DNA of 64,000 nucleotides. Origin: Terriglobales bacterium (GTDB lineage: Bacteria; Acidobacteriota; Terriglobia; Terriglobales; Acidobacteriaceae). The stretch lies in the NCBI GenBank assembly GCA_035487355.1, contig DATHMF010000043.1, positions 1 to 64,000 on the forward strand, read 5' to 3'. A program made the position numbers and the translations under genes. The notes beneath the pieces are model-generated. The model searched no databases, had not been told where the DNA came from, and worked only from the letters and a program-made list of their open reading frames with translations. Numbering within the stretch: position 1 is the stretch's first letter; the number at the start of each line of letters is the position of its first letter. Below are positions 43,965 to 54,037 of the stretch, piece by piece.

Positions 43965-44213
43965 ACCTTCATTAAGGCTTTTGACCAGCTGTTTTTCCTT
44001 CTCTTCGGAAATACACTATCTCTCGATAACACACTCTGTTGATGCTTAGCATTCCCGAAATAGGCTGAGGCATAGCCGAAACCGGTACTTTATTGCTTCA
44101 AGAGAAGACTAAGAACAACTGGGAAAACGTAGTCAATGTTTCTTCGCAAAGGCGATCAATGACTGCCGGGTACTAGCTGGGGAAGAAGCAGGCCAATGTA
44201 GGGAGGCCGTCTG

Positions 44214-46739
44214 TTGAGAAATCCATGTTTTGTACGCAACTTTATTTTTGTTCTTTCCATTACTACCACGATTGTAATTGTCCTGAGTACTGGCCGTGCT
44301 TCCGGAGTATCACTACCTTTTAACTCGACTTCCGGCTTCAGCGCCGCTGTGGCCGTTGCTGTTGCTCCCCAGAGTGCCGATGGTCTCTCTCGCACCCTGG
44401 TGGCCACCACTAGTATTGCGGCTGCCAACTCCCCCATTTCCATGAGACCGTGGGCACGCACGCGCCGACTTCTTCTTAGCCCGGCTTCGCTGGATTTTGC
44501 GAGCGTTGCTGTGAGTACTACCTCGGCAAAATCGGTCATGGTGGTTAACAACACCAGGACAAGTGTGACAATTTCGCAGGCAAACGTAACCGGCGCGGTT
44601 TACAGCGTAACAGGAATCAATCTCCCATTGACGTTAGCGGCTAAAGCAACCACTTCATTTACGGTACATTTTGCACCATCAACAACCGGTACTGTTAAAG
44701 GCTCCGTATCACTGGTCAGCAATGCCTCTGGTTCTCCGAATAACTTACCTTTGACCGGCACAGGCGCCGCCGCACCACTGGCACAACTCACTGCGAGCCC
44801 AACAAGCCAGAACTTCGGCAACGTCAAGGATGGAACCAACGGCACAAACCCCGGGATGGTGAGTAACACTGGAAATGTGAGCATAACGATTTCGCAGATC
44901 AATATCATCAATACTTCGGGTCCCGGATTCAGTGTCACCGGCATCAGTGCCCCGCTGACTCTTGTTCCGGGACAAAACGCAAGTTACACAGCGAAATTTG
45001 CGCCTTCGTCACCAGGCAGCGTCTCCGGGCAGATTTCTTTTGTCAGTAATGCCTCGAACAATCCTTTAGTTTCGATGGCCGGTACAGGCTTCATTACACA
45101 ACTGAATGCTGCGCCGGGTTCACTTAGCTTTGGAAATGTTACCGTCGGACTTACGGGTACTTTGCCGGGAACGATTACTGCTTCAGGAGGAAGTGTAACC
45201 GTATCTTCCGCAACCGTCACCGGGAGCGGTTATTCTTTGCACGGTCTCACATTCCCGTTGACGCTTACAGCAGGACAAAGTATGCCGTTTACTGTGGTAT
45301 TTGCACCCACTAGCGCCGGAAGTCCAAGCGGTCAGATTAGCTTCGTGAGCGACGCCTCGATCTCTGCTACCCCTGTTTCCCTGTCTGGGACAGGAGTAAC
45401 ACCGACTCCTGGCAAGATCTGCGGTCAGCAAGACGATGGCCTGATTCATCTTCCCCCCAGTTACAGTTGCGGTCTGCTGCCCTGTGGAAACAATCCCTTT
45501 CCGCCGCCTGCCAAGGGAGCCTCGTATGTTGACCCTCAGTATGGATGCACCGTCGAGCGTTTGACCGACGCCGTGGGCGATCGTCTTGGCACCGCCGCGC
45601 ATCATAACTACGGTACTGTCAACGCCATCAATGCTAACGATGCTTACGTGATGATTAACCTGGAGGACGGCAGCAAGGAAATCGTTGATACCACCGGCGC
45701 GGTCATTGTTCCTGTCCCCAACATGCCACAAGATAACGCTCAGCAAGTACCGTGGGACATCTCGATTCCCACTCGTTTCTACTTTACGACGAGTGCGTCT
45801 ATCGAGCGCGCCGATATCACTGGACTTCCCGGCTGCGCTTCTGCCCATAATTGCACCGTTACCTCTACTCTGCTCCACAACTTCAGTGGTTTGTATTCGA
45901 GTGTTCAGATTCCCGACCAGGAAGATATCTCCGATGATGGCGACCACATCTGGTTGGTTGGCGATACGAAAGCGTTCCTTTACACCATCAGCACGAACGC
46001 CGTGGGTCCCGCAATGAACGTTGGCACCAAAGATAGCGGCAACGGTTGGCACAAGATCCAGATCATGCCCTCGAATCGGATGCTGATGACCTGGAGCCCC
46101 AATGGTGCGGGTCCTGGTGCCGGCCAAGAGATTTACAACACTGATTCCACGCTCAATTGGCATATGTTTGACAATACTATCCACACCGATTGCGGAAAAG
46201 ATTTGAGCGGCAATGAAGTATGCGTTGTTGCCCGCATTCCCGATACGGGAGGAGGAATAACCGGAGCCGGTGCCTGTCCTACCTGGACGGGAAGCCAGGA
46301 TGGCGGAATTGACATAATCAACATGTCATCGCACAAGCCTCAATGTTTGGTGGATGCCAACTGGGCAGATACCGAAGTTAGCTTCCGTGATGGCAACGCC
46401 GGCGCAGGCTGGGTTTTTGTAACTTTCTTCAAGTCGGGAAGCTGCCCAACGTACTCCTGCTTCGATACTACAGCACTCTCACGTCTAGATCCTTCCTGGA
46501 CTTTAAACTGGGTGCATTTCGCGGAAGAAGGCATACTGGTTCGCATTGACAACAATAACGGCAACACGAACAAATATCGCCTGTTCCACACTCGCTCACG
46601 TTCATCGGAATACTACTGGGCGATCCCGCGTGGTTCCATCAGTCGTGATGGAAAGTATGTTGTATTCGACAGCAACTTTGATATTCCAAACAGCGGACTA
46701 CCGAATTACACCGACGTATATTTGGTTAAGACCCAATAG
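44214..46739 (+). CDS. Secreted protein with three choice-of-anchor-D-like repeats and a C-terminal conserved domain
   Basis: The 841-residue product starts at TTG with AGGGAGG upstream; no in-frame ATG is better. A signal-peptide-like segment covers residues 9-30. Three ASPM/SPD-2/Hydin-type Ig-like repeats (about 85-190, 190-290, 290-395) each run from an SPxSLxFxxV-type start to a GTG end. The C-terminal about 440 residues, rich in Cys, share many motifs with the lipoprotein at 57.5-58.9 kb: DPQYGCT, DQED-S-DGDH-W, GWHKIQI, CFD, ISRDGKYVVFDSN. That domain may be a beta-propeller. It is the only plus-strand gene in the EPS locus. Confidence 0.8.
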   Translation: MRNPCFVRNFIFVLSITTTIVIVLSTGRASGVSLPFNSTSGFSAAVAVAVAPQSADGLSRTLVATTSIAAANSPISMRPWARTRRLLLSPASLDFASVAVSTTSAKSVMVVNNTRTSVTISQANVTGAVYSVTGINLPLTLAAKATTSFTVHFAPSTTGTVKGSVSLVSNASGSPNNLPLTGTGAAAPLAQLTASPTSQNFGNVKDGTNGTNPGMVSNTGNVSITISQINIINTSGPGFSVTGISAPLTLVPGQNASYTAKFAPSSPGSVSGQISFVSNASNNPLVSMAGTGFITQLNAAPGSLSFGNVTVGLTGTLPGTITASGGSVTVSSATVTGSGYSLHGLTFPLTLTAGQSMPFTVVFAPTSAGSPSGQISFVSDASISATPVSLSGTGVTPTPGKICGQQDDGLIHLPPSYSCGLLPCGNNPFPPPAKGASYVDPQYGCTVERLTDAVGDRLGTAAHHNYGTVNAINANDAYVMINLEDGSKEIVDTTGAVIVPVPNMPQDNAQQVPWDISIPTRFYFTTSASIERADITGLPGCASAHNCTVTSTLLHNFSGLYSSVQIPDQEDISDDGDHIWLVGDTKAFLYTISTNAVGPAMNVGTKDSGNGWHKIQIMPSNRMLMTWSPNGAGPGAGQEIYNTDSTLNWHMFDNTIHTDCGKDLSGNEVCVVARIPDTGGGITGAGACPTWTGSQDGGIDIINMSSHKPQCLVDANWADTEVSFRDGNAGAGWVFVTFFKSGSCPTYSCFDTTALSRLDPSWTLNWVHFAEEGILVRIDNNNGNTNKYRLFHTRSRSSEYYWAIPRGSISRDGKYVVFDSNFDIPNSGLPNYTDVYLVKTQ

Positions 46740-46765
46740 CAAGCTTACTGTCATGGGCGTCGCAC

Positions 46766-48142
46766 TTATGAAACTGCAACTTCGAGATGGCCTCGGCCGG
46801 CTTGGAAAGAAGATTCCTCGGCCGAGGCTGTCTTGTCGTTCCTGGCATCGGTATTTACGGAACGACCGGGACGAAAACCTAGATCAATGATGACCTGATC
46901 CGGTCCGAGCGCAGTCAAAATCTCTTCTATTTCGTCTGTGGGCTTGGTCCCGATGACGACAACTTCCGATCCCTTAACTACCTCCTCTAAATCCGTGGTG
47001 AGCAGTGCACCGATGTGCGGAATCTCTTCTGCGATGAATTGGCGATTGGAACCCACGAGGCGTCCAAGAGAAACATCCCGGTCCCAGATTTTAATCTGTC
47101 GGCCTTCGCCGAGGAGCCGTTTGATCAGTTGCACCGAAGGGCTTTCTCGCAGATCATCTGTACCGGGTTTGAAACTGAGGCCGAGAATTCCGATTTTCTT
47201 CCGTTTCGTCGCCAGCACTGCTTCAACAGCCCGTTCCAGGTGGGCCTGATTGCTCAACATGATGGCTCTCAACAAAGGCAGATTCAAGTCAAGTTGCTTC
47301 GCGCAGTAAGTGAGTGCACGAAGATCTTTCGGCAAGCACGATCCCCCAAAGGCAAAACCAGGCTTCAGGTAGGCCGTGGACACATTAAGTCTTGTATCCG
47401 ACGTGAAAATCTCCATGACCGCCCGCTCGTCTACATCAAGCTGCTGGCATAACGTTCCGATCTCATTTGCAAAAGTGACTTTCGAGGCGTGGAACGCATT
47501 GCAGGCATATTTCACCATCTCTGCCACACCTAACGACGTCTCAAAAATTTGCCCCGAGATTCCCTGATAAAGCTCCCGTAACGGAAAAAGATGAGCAGGA
47601 TCGTCAGCTCCCAGAACGGTAATTGCGGGATCTAAGAAATCAGAGACTGCACACCCTTCACGGGTAAATTCCGGATTGGCGCATACGGCAAAATCAGCCC
47701 CTGCACGCTTTCGGCTGGCAGCTTCGATTGTCGGAATGACCAAGGACTTCGCCGTTCCCGGTAACACGGTACTGCGGAGCACAACCCAGTGGAATTCTTT
47801 TTTAAATCGCAGTGCTTTACCAACTTCCTCACAGCTTCGCTCAACGCTGCTCAAATCCAAACGGCCATTGTGCAAGCTGGGTGTGCCCACGCACAGAAAT
47901 GAAATTTCTGATTGGTCTACGGCAGAAATTGGGTCAGTCGTCGCATGTAATCGGCAGGCCTTGCGGCCCTCTGCAACCAATTGATCGAGTCCCGGTTCCA
48001 GCACTGGGGCCTGGCCCGACTCCAACATCCTGACCTTAGCAGGATTAACATCTATACCGATCACCTTGTGGCCCGCGTGTGCCACGCAAGCTGCAGTCAC
48101 AGCACCAACATATCCCAAGCCGAATACACTAACGCGCTTCAT
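46766..48142 (-). CDS. GDP-mannose/UDP-glucose 6-dehydrogenase family
   Basis: ATG 48142 begins directly at the Rossmann strand (MKRVSVFGLGYVGAVTAAC); the longer reading adds 45 unrelated residues. In these 458 residues, RSTVLPGTA, NPEFTREGCAVSDF, the catalytic Cys in FAFGGSCLPKDLRAL and the C-domain GLSFKPGTDDLRESP are seen. The EFTREG and SCLPKDL wording is closest to AlgD-type GDP-mannose dehydrogenases, though UDP-glucose dehydrogenases are similar. It would make a hexuronic acid donor for the EPS. It ends 26 bp from the convergent secreted-protein gene. Confidence 0.87.
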   Translation of the reverse strand: MKRVSVFGLGYVGAVTAACVAHAGHKVIGIDVNPAKVRMLESGQAPVLEPGLDQLVAEGRKACRLHATTDPISAVDQSEISFLCVGTPSLHNGRLDLSSVERSCEEVGKALRFKKEFHWVVLRSTVLPGTAKSLVIPTIEAASRKRAGADFAVCANPEFTREGCAVSDFLDPAITVLGADDPAHLFPLRELYQGISGQIFETSLGVAEMVKYACNAFHASKVTFANEIGTLCQQLDVDERAVMEIFTSDTRLNVSTAYLKPGFAFGGSCLPKDLRALTYCAKQLDLNLPLLRAIMLSNQAHLERAVEAVLATKRKKIGILGLSFKPGTDDLRESPSVQLIKRLLGEGRQIKIWDRDVSLGRLVGSNRQFIAEEIPHIGALLTTDLEEVVKGSEVVVIGTKPTDEIEEILTALGPDQVIIDLGFRPGRSVNTDARNDKTASAEESSFQAGRGHLEVAVS

Positions 48143-48188
48143 AAGAGATAATTCCCTTTCAATAGTGAAATGAACTGGGCGATACGAC

Positions 48189-49433
48189 CTAGCAAGTGGG
48201 GGTACCCTGATAGAGCTGCTCAAGTTCGGTAATGAGACGGCTAAAGCCGAAACGCGTTCGCATTTGCTCTTGCCCAACCCGCGCTAACCTCATCGCCAGG
48301 AGTGGATCTCGGAGTATGCGTAGAATCGCTGCAGCAAGCGCCTGAGGGTTCTGCGGTGGAACCAGCAAACCGTTAATTCCATGGTTGATAATTTCACGGG
48401 CTCCGCCTACACAAGTGGCAACTACGGGGAGACCAGACGCCATTGCTTCCAGAAGAGCATTTGGCAATGCCTCTGCCTCTGAGGGTAAGACCGAAAGATA
48501 ACAACACGCCAACAATTCGGGAATGTCTTTGCGACTGCCAAGAAATAAAACATTCTTCTCGAGTCCTGCTTCTCTTACAAGCTGTTCTAATTTGGATCGT
48601 TCTTGCCCGTCGCCAATCAGAAGAAAAACCGTTTCCGGCAATACGCGGCAAACACTGCTTGCTGCCGAGATCACATGAGTATGGCCTTTGACCGGACCGT
48701 ACATGTTGGCTACAACAGCGATGAGCTTGGATCGGCTCCCGATACCCGGCAACAATTTTTCCCTGCTTCCTCGGGTCTGGGCAAATCGTTCGACGTCCAC
48801 ACCGTTGTAAATGACGCGAATTTTTTCTGGAGACAAGCCCTCCGATCTCGTGAGCAGTTCACGCACAGAGCTGGAATTCACTACGACGCGGGTTGAGAGG
48901 CGATAGACCATACGAATTACTTTATTGCGCCAAGGTCTATGCCAGTCCAGATCTGCCAGGTAGCGACGGCTGGAAATGATGACCGGCGTACGCGCCAGCC
49001 AAGCGGCTGGAACCCCTAGCAGGTTTGCCCATAAATCGTGCGCGTGAAGTACGTGAAATTTTTGCCGATGCAGAAACATGGTCAGGCGCAGCAATTGGTA
49101 AAACCCGCTGAGCGACAAAAGCGTCTTTGCCTTGCGAAACTCGACGATTGAAATACCCGCCTGTTGCAAGAATTCAAGCAAGGGGCCTTCTGCTCGAAGG
49201 CAGCCTACGATCACATGATGGCCAGCTAAGTGCAGGCGAAGCGCGGCTTGCGCCATCTGCGTTTCAGTACCGCCCACGTTCAATGTATCAACCAAATAAA
49301 GCACACGTCTGCGGGCGCCACCCAATGGCTGCTTAGAAACCGAAAGAGTCGGCCGGATATCGGCTGGCCTTGGGAAGGCTAATACGTTGTCTGCAGCAAC
49401 AACGGCTGGACGTGTGCTGAATGTAATGGACAT
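48189..49433 (-). CDS. Glycosyltransferase family 4
   Basis: The 414-residue GT-B protein has LYLVDTLNVGGTETQMAQAA (glycine-rich acceptor-domain start), HAHDLWANLLG, VIYNGVDVERF, GPVKGHTHVI and EALPNALLEAMASGLPVVA with the EX7E motif. It is a retaining GT4-type sugar transferase using a nucleotide sugar at the cytoplasmic membrane. The N-terminal about 35 residues precede the fold and may be a linker. It is cotranscribed with the dehydrogenase 46 bp downstream. Confidence 0.88.
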   Translation of the reverse strand: MSITFSTRPAVVAADNVLAFPRPADIRPTLSVSKQPLGGARRRVLYLVDTLNVGGTETQMAQAALRLHLAGHHVIVGCLRAEGPLLEFLQQAGISIVEFRKAKTLLSLSGFYQLLRLTMFLHRQKFHVLHAHDLWANLLGVPAAWLARTPVIISSRRYLADLDWHRPWRNKVIRMVYRLSTRVVVNSSSVRELLTRSEGLSPEKIRVIYNGVDVERFAQTRGSREKLLPGIGSRSKLIAVVANMYGPVKGHTHVISAASSVCRVLPETVFLLIGDGQERSKLEQLVREAGLEKNVLFLGSRKDIPELLACCYLSVLPSEAEALPNALLEAMASGLPVVATCVGGAREIINHGINGLLVPPQNPQALAAAILRILRDPLLAMRLARVGQEQMRTRFGFSRLITELEQLYQGTPTC

Positions 49434-49536
49434 GAGTTGCTTAGAAAATCGGTGCGCTTTAAAACAGTTTTGTCAGAAAGACTGACTACAGAGAATCTTT
49501 CACGGGCTTAGCCCAACCCTTCATGGTTGGCTGTTG

Positions 49537-51528
49537 TCAGTGCGCTGTGGCTGCTGGCGTAGTAGAACAATGGGTGAGAACCGGAGTTTGGAGCTGCTTC
49601 TGTTCCAGATGTTGATTGTTCCAAACAGCAGCCGTCGCGCTTGTCTGGGTTGCAGGCTCCAGAAAATTGCGGTGCCAAAGTTCAAAAATAAGCAAATGCC
49701 AAAGCTCCCATGAGCGGTCTCGAATTCCCTGCCGATGTTCGAGCAGCCGGCGTTTTATTTCGTTCCCATTGAAATACCCACGCTGCAGCGTCTTAGGTTC
49801 GAGCAGAATATCCATGAGACCTGGTTGGTGTTTCTGCCGGAACCAATGCACAAGCGGCATTGAAAAACCTTGTTTCCGGCGATACAGAACGTCACGAGGA
49901 ACCCCAAGCCGCTCTGCCAGTTTTTTGAGAATGTATTTCGATTGGCCAAGACGTATCTTCCAGCGTGGTGACAATTGTGCAGCCCATTCGGCAAAGCAAT
50001 GGTCCAGCAGCGGAGCCCGCACTTCCAAAGACGTCGCCATACTCATGCGGTCCACTTTGGTCAAAATATCCGCAGGCAAGTAGGTCTTCGCATCAAGATA
50101 AAGGACTTCACTCTGTGGATCAGACGCAGGTCTTTCTTCCAGATAATGTCGGAAGCGATCGTATGGCGATACTTGAGTATCAGCCCAATCCATAAAATCC
50201 TCCGTAAAAAGAGACCGCTCCCGAACACAGGCCGGCAGCAAAGAGACCTCATCCAAATAACGATCACGCAGCGGTAGAGAAAGGTTGAACAGGAACCTGC
50301 GACCGAGCCATCCGGTAGGAACTAGCGGATGAATGCGATTGCGGTACCAACGGCCCATCCCCGGAGGAAAGACGCCAAGCCGCCTGCGTCGAAGATAGGA
50401 CTCATAGCGGTCATAGCCTGCAAAAAGTTCGTCACCACCGTCTCCCGCCAGGGCGACGGTCACATGCTGCCGGGCCATGCGGCAAACGTGATAAGTAGGG
50501 ACGATTGAAGAATCACCAAAGGGCTCTTCAAGCAAGCGCGTTAACTCATTAAGAGTCTGTTCGATATTGGGCTCGACAAACAATTCATGGTGTTCGGTGT
50601 CAAAGTGTCGCGCGACCGTGCGGGCATGGTCTGCTTCGTTGAAGTCCTGACTGGAAAAGCCAATCGAAAATGTCTTGACTCTGCGCGAACTCGCGCGGGC
50701 CATCATGGCGACGACAGTTGAAGAATCCACGCCTCCACTGAGCAATGCGCCCAGAGGCACATCGCTCATCAGACGAATCCGCACTGCCTCATTGAGCCGA
50801 TGCTCGAGTTCTTCCAGGCATTGCTCTTCCGATTTGGGCTCATAGGTGCCATAAGCGGGTAAGTTCCAATACTGGCGCACTCTGATTTCGCCGTCAGCAA
50901 ATTCAAGCAGATGCCCTGGAGGCAGCTTCTGGATTTGAGTAAAAGCAGTCAGAGGATCTGGGATATAGCCAAAGTAGAAAAAGTTGAGCAATCCTTGCGG
51001 ATTAAGGTCAACAAGTTCGGGAGCGCCAGCCAGCAACGCCTTGATTTCAGAGCCAAACAGCAGCCGCCCTTCGCTTAGCCCGTAATGTAGCGGCTTCTTG
51101 CCAAAGCGATCACGTGCAAGCAACAGGCGCTGCTGTTTTTCATCCCAGAGTGCAAATGCAAACATTCCACGCAAGCTGTGCACGCAATCGGCCCCGTAGT
51201 CTTCATATAAGTGAACAATCACCTCCGTATCGGAGTTCGTATAAAAACGGTGGCCGCGAGCTTCCAGTTGCGGGCGCAATTCCGGGAAATTATAGATTTC
51301 GCCGTTGAATACTACCCAGATGGTCCGGTCTTCGTTGTGGATGGGTTGGTGGCCGGTGGATAAATCAATGATACTCAATCGTCGCATGCCCAGTCCAACG
51401 CGGCCCGATACGTAAATCCCTTCATCATCTGGCCCGCGGTGCACAATTGTTCCGCACATACGGCGAACGTCTGCAGCATCGGCCAAATAGTCATGCTGGG
51501 CGCCAACAATACCGGCTATTCCACACAT
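49537..51528 (-). CDS. Asparagine synthase-like amidotransferase (exosortase-associated AsnB type)
   Basis: In this 663-residue protein, Cys2 (MCGIAGIVG), VHRGPDDEGIY and NGEIYNFPEL form the glutaminase. SGGVDSSTVVAMMA is the pyrophosphatase P-loop of the synthetase. The start and domain lengths fit the amidotransferase 1 group of exosortase-A EPS loci. It shares the architecture of the paralogue at 36.7-38.7 kb but differs in sequence, so they may amidate different acceptors. The C-terminal tail (about 635-663) is Gln/Thr-rich and low complexity. Confidence 0.9.
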   Translation of the reverse strand: MCGIAGIVGAQHDYLADAADVRRMCGTIVHRGPDDEGIYVSGRVGLGMRRLSIIDLSTGHQPIHNEDRTIWVVFNGEIYNFPELRPQLEARGHRFYTNSDTEVIVHLYEDYGADCVHSLRGMFAFALWDEKQQRLLLARDRFGKKPLHYGLSEGRLLFGSEIKALLAGAPELVDLNPQGLLNFFYFGYIPDPLTAFTQIQKLPPGHLLEFADGEIRVRQYWNLPAYGTYEPKSEEQCLEELEHRLNEAVRIRLMSDVPLGALLSGGVDSSTVVAMMARASSRRVKTFSIGFSSQDFNEADHARTVARHFDTEHHELFVEPNIEQTLNELTRLLEEPFGDSSIVPTYHVCRMARQHVTVALAGDGGDELFAGYDRYESYLRRRRLGVFPPGMGRWYRNRIHPLVPTGWLGRRFLFNLSLPLRDRYLDEVSLLPACVRERSLFTEDFMDWADTQVSPYDRFRHYLEERPASDPQSEVLYLDAKTYLPADILTKVDRMSMATSLEVRAPLLDHCFAEWAAQLSPRWKIRLGQSKYILKKLAERLGVPRDVLYRRKQGFSMPLVHWFRQKHQPGLMDILLEPKTLQRGYFNGNEIKRRLLEHRQGIRDRSWELWHLLIFELWHRNFLEPATQTSATAAVWNNQHLEQKQLQTPVLTHCSTTPAATAH

Positions 51529-51626
51529 AGACCCTCGCTGTTTGTTTTGCAGAAGATGTGATCAGCGGTTTGAGACATATCTACGCAGTCCGTTCAATAA
51601 ACGCGAAGCGCACAGCCTTTGCTCTG

Positions 51627-52415
51627 CTATTTTCGGGGATTCTTGTAGTACTGCCCGTAATACTGATGACTCGTATCTTGAGATCCATTCACCACGACGC
51701 CGATCACTTTCAAATTCTCAATGCCTTCCAAGGTTTTTCCCAGCAGCTTCTTAGGTGTCTTTGCTTGTTCGACGACCAACAGTGTGCCGTCTGCCTGAGT
51801 GGCCCAAACATTGGGATCTGCTACTGCCGCCAGCGGGGGCGAATCAATAATGACCCACTCGAACCATTCCGCGACTTGAGTCAGCATTTCCGACATTCGC
51901 TGAGACTGTAAAATCTCGAGTGGTTCTCCCGTGGCTTCGCCGGGTGGCAAGTACCAAAGCGGGAATTCATTGACGCGCCGTAGAAAGTCTGTGATGTCTG
52001 CGGCCTCCTCCCACCAGTCGGTAAGACCAAGCAGATCGTGATTTCCGAAAAGATCTCTTAATCCTGACTGGCGTAAATCACCGTCAATGAGTAGTGTTCT
52101 TTGGCGTCGAGCCAAAGTGAGGGCCAAGTTGGCTGAGATCACACTTTTCCCCTCGCCCTTGAGGGTGCTGGTAATCACAAGTTTCTTGAGTTGCCGTTGC
52201 TTCCGCAAATACTCTAGACGGGCGGCCAGCATTCGGAACTTTTCAGCACCCACACCTTCTTTCTCCATCATGGCCACCAGACGAGGATTTGGAGGCACAG
52301 CGACAGAAAACTCAGGGAGCGGATTCAGTCCTTCCAGATCGCTATCCATGTCTTGCGTCACCCGTGAATATGCTGCTGTCGAATTGCGGGTCAAACCATA
52401 AAAGTTTCTATCCAT
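51627..52415 (-). CDS. CpsD/CapB-family tyrosine-protein kinase (BY-kinase)
   Basis: In this 262-residue cytoplasmic P-loop protein Walker A is TLKGEGKSVISANLA, Walker A' is TLLIDGDLR and Walker B is WVIIDSPPLA. A short Tyr cluster (HQYYGQYYK) at the C-terminus is the likely autophosphorylation tail. BY-kinases tune chain length together with a Wzz-like membrane partner, here encoded separately 3 bp upstream. The split kinase/Wzz arrangement differs from the fused Wzc form. Confidence 0.87.
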   Translation of the reverse strand: MDRNFYGLTRNSTAAYSRVTQDMDSDLEGLNPLPEFSVAVPPNPRLVAMMEKEGVGAEKFRMLAARLEYLRKQRQLKKLVITSTLKGEGKSVISANLALTLARRQRTLLIDGDLRQSGLRDLFGNHDLLGLTDWWEEAADITDFLRRVNEFPLWYLPPGEATGEPLEILQSQRMSEMLTQVAEWFEWVIIDSPPLAAVADPNVWATQADGTLLVVEQAKTPKKLLGKTLEGIENLKVIGVVVNGSQDTSHQYYGQYYKNPRK

Positions 52416-52418
52416 TGA

Positions 52419-54023
52419 TCAACCTCGGTAGTAAGCGAACAAAGTAATTGCTGGAATAACGGCTATGAGTGCCAAGCCGGCTATCGCTTCCAGCCGGCGA
52501 TGCCAGAGCAGCTTTCTTTGTTCATTCGCTGTTTGCAGAACGGGGATCCTCGCCAGAATAGGTGCAGTCACCAGATCGCGCAGGTCTTCATCGCGACAGA
52601 TGCGTGGGTCGAGAGTCTCAAGCAAAGCGGTGATCCCAAGCGCCAGGAACGCTCCCATAGCCAGACCCAACAGGCTCAATTTGAATCGGTCGGGCCAATA
52701 AGGCTTCAGCGGAAGATTGGGAGGATCAATAATGCTGAATAATTCCCCCTGTTGATGTTTCTCAAGGTTAGTGGCCATTTCCGACTGGGTCTTCTTGGCC
52801 AAAAGCGATTCATAATTGGTGCGTGATTGCTCGTGGTCCCGAGTGATGTCTGCCAATTGTTGCTCTCTTACAGGCATCAAATTCAGGCGGCTTTGGTACT
52901 CCTCGATCTGGTTTTCCAGCTTTCTTACTTCCTGCTCGCGATGCGCAATTTTGACCTTATTCGCCCTAAGCTGGCCATCAATCGGCAACATTGAAGAGGA
53001 AGTTCGAGGCTCCGCCGGATCACTTACACTCCGATTGCCGTCAATAGGCTTCGCTGGTTCGTGAGATTGAGCCTGCGTCTCTAGCTGCTTTTTCAACTTT
53101 TCTGTGGCTGCAATTTTTTCTTTGACTCGCCGTACATCAGGGTGATTTGCCGTGTAACGCGTGCTGAGATCAGCGAGTTCAGCATTAAGCCTGTCAAGCT
53201 GCTCTTCCAGAGCTGCCGGACTGACCACTTCACTATCTTGATTCCCAATTTGGCCCCGCAGGCTTTGATATTGCGGAATCAGTGATTCCAAGTAGAGCTC
53301 TTGTTGATTGGCCTCGTCGAGCGCCTCTTCTGCGGACTGCAAACGGGTCTGCAGCCCTGAGAGTATTTGTTCAGTGCTTTGCCACTGCTCCGGCAATTCT
53401 CCCAAATTTTTGGATTTAAAGTCGCGAAGGCGCTCTTCTTGTTGGGTCAAATCACGCCGGGCATCCTCCAATTGGCTTGCAAGGAATTGGGTCGTATTTT
53501 CCGACAAGCGCTGCCGGTCACGCAGGTTTTCGTCAATAAACAACGATGTCAGTTCATTCGTGACCTGCTGGGCCAGCGTCGGACTGGGTGCGGAATAAGA
53601 GATTTTGAATGCCGATAGTTCTCCCGGACGCCCCGGAGCTTGAACCAGATCAATTTTGATGTCGCGCCGCATCCTCTCTACCAAGGCGTCCGAATCCACC
53701 GGTCCCTTATCTTCCCCGTAGAGATGGAAATGGCCGATGATTTCTTGCAGTCTTGTTCGGCTCAGGATTTGTTGGGTCATGCTCTGCAACCACTGCTGAA
53801 CATCCACGGCAACGTTAGCAAGTACGTAGCGCTCCGAAACTCCCTGCTGTTCGACGATGATGACAGTCTCGGAGCGGTACTTCGGGGGAATAAATCGGCC
53901 GGCTACAACCACGAATGCCCAACCCAGGAATAAAGGAAGGATGAGCCACCACCGCCGGCGGCGCGCTATCGCCCAGTAATCTTCCAATGTTCGCGAAGGT
54001 TTCGCCTGATAATGATGATCCAC
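52419..54023 (-). CDS. Wzz/GumC-like polysaccharide chain-length determinant
   Basis: In this 534-residue protein a short cytoplasmic start is followed by a membrane helix (WWLILPLFLGWAFVVVAG), a large periplasmic region with long coiled coils (about 175-300 and 365-420) and a second helix near 440-460. A final helix sits at the C-terminus. FSIIDPPNLPLKPYWPDR is the Pro-rich block preceding the second helix in PCP proteins. It links inner-membrane assembly with the Wza-like exporter and partners the kinase encoded 3 bp downstream. Confidence 0.88.
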   Translation of the reverse strand: MDHHYQAKPSRTLEDYWAIARRRRWWLILPLFLGWAFVVVAGRFIPPKYRSETVIIVEQQGVSERYVLANVAVDVQQWLQSMTQQILSRTRLQEIIGHFHLYGEDKGPVDSDALVERMRRDIKIDLVQAPGRPGELSAFKISYSAPSPTLAQQVTNELTSLFIDENLRDRQRLSENTTQFLASQLEDARRDLTQQEERLRDFKSKNLGELPEQWQSTEQILSGLQTRLQSAEEALDEANQQELYLESLIPQYQSLRGQIGNQDSEVVSPAALEEQLDRLNAELADLSTRYTANHPDVRRVKEKIAATEKLKKQLETQAQSHEPAKPIDGNRSVSDPAEPRTSSSMLPIDGQLRANKVKIAHREQEVRKLENQIEEYQSRLNLMPVREQQLADITRDHEQSRTNYESLLAKKTQSEMATNLEKHQQGELFSIIDPPNLPLKPYWPDRFKLSLLGLAMGAFLALGITALLETLDPRICRDEDLRDLVTAPILARIPVLQTANEQRKLLWHRRLEAIAGLALIAVIPAITLFAYYRG

Positions 54024-54037
54024 TTTATCTCCTTAAT

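Noticed and set aside
44080..44105. Sigma-54-like GG...GC promoter upstream of the secreted protein (GGTACTTTATTGC)
   Set aside because: The spacing between GG and GC is 9 rather than the strict 10 bases.
45183..46184. 333-codon minus-strand open frame
   Set aside because: It lies wholly antisense to the secreted repeat protein, which has a signal peptide, repeats and a paralogue; the antisense product has no recognisable domain.
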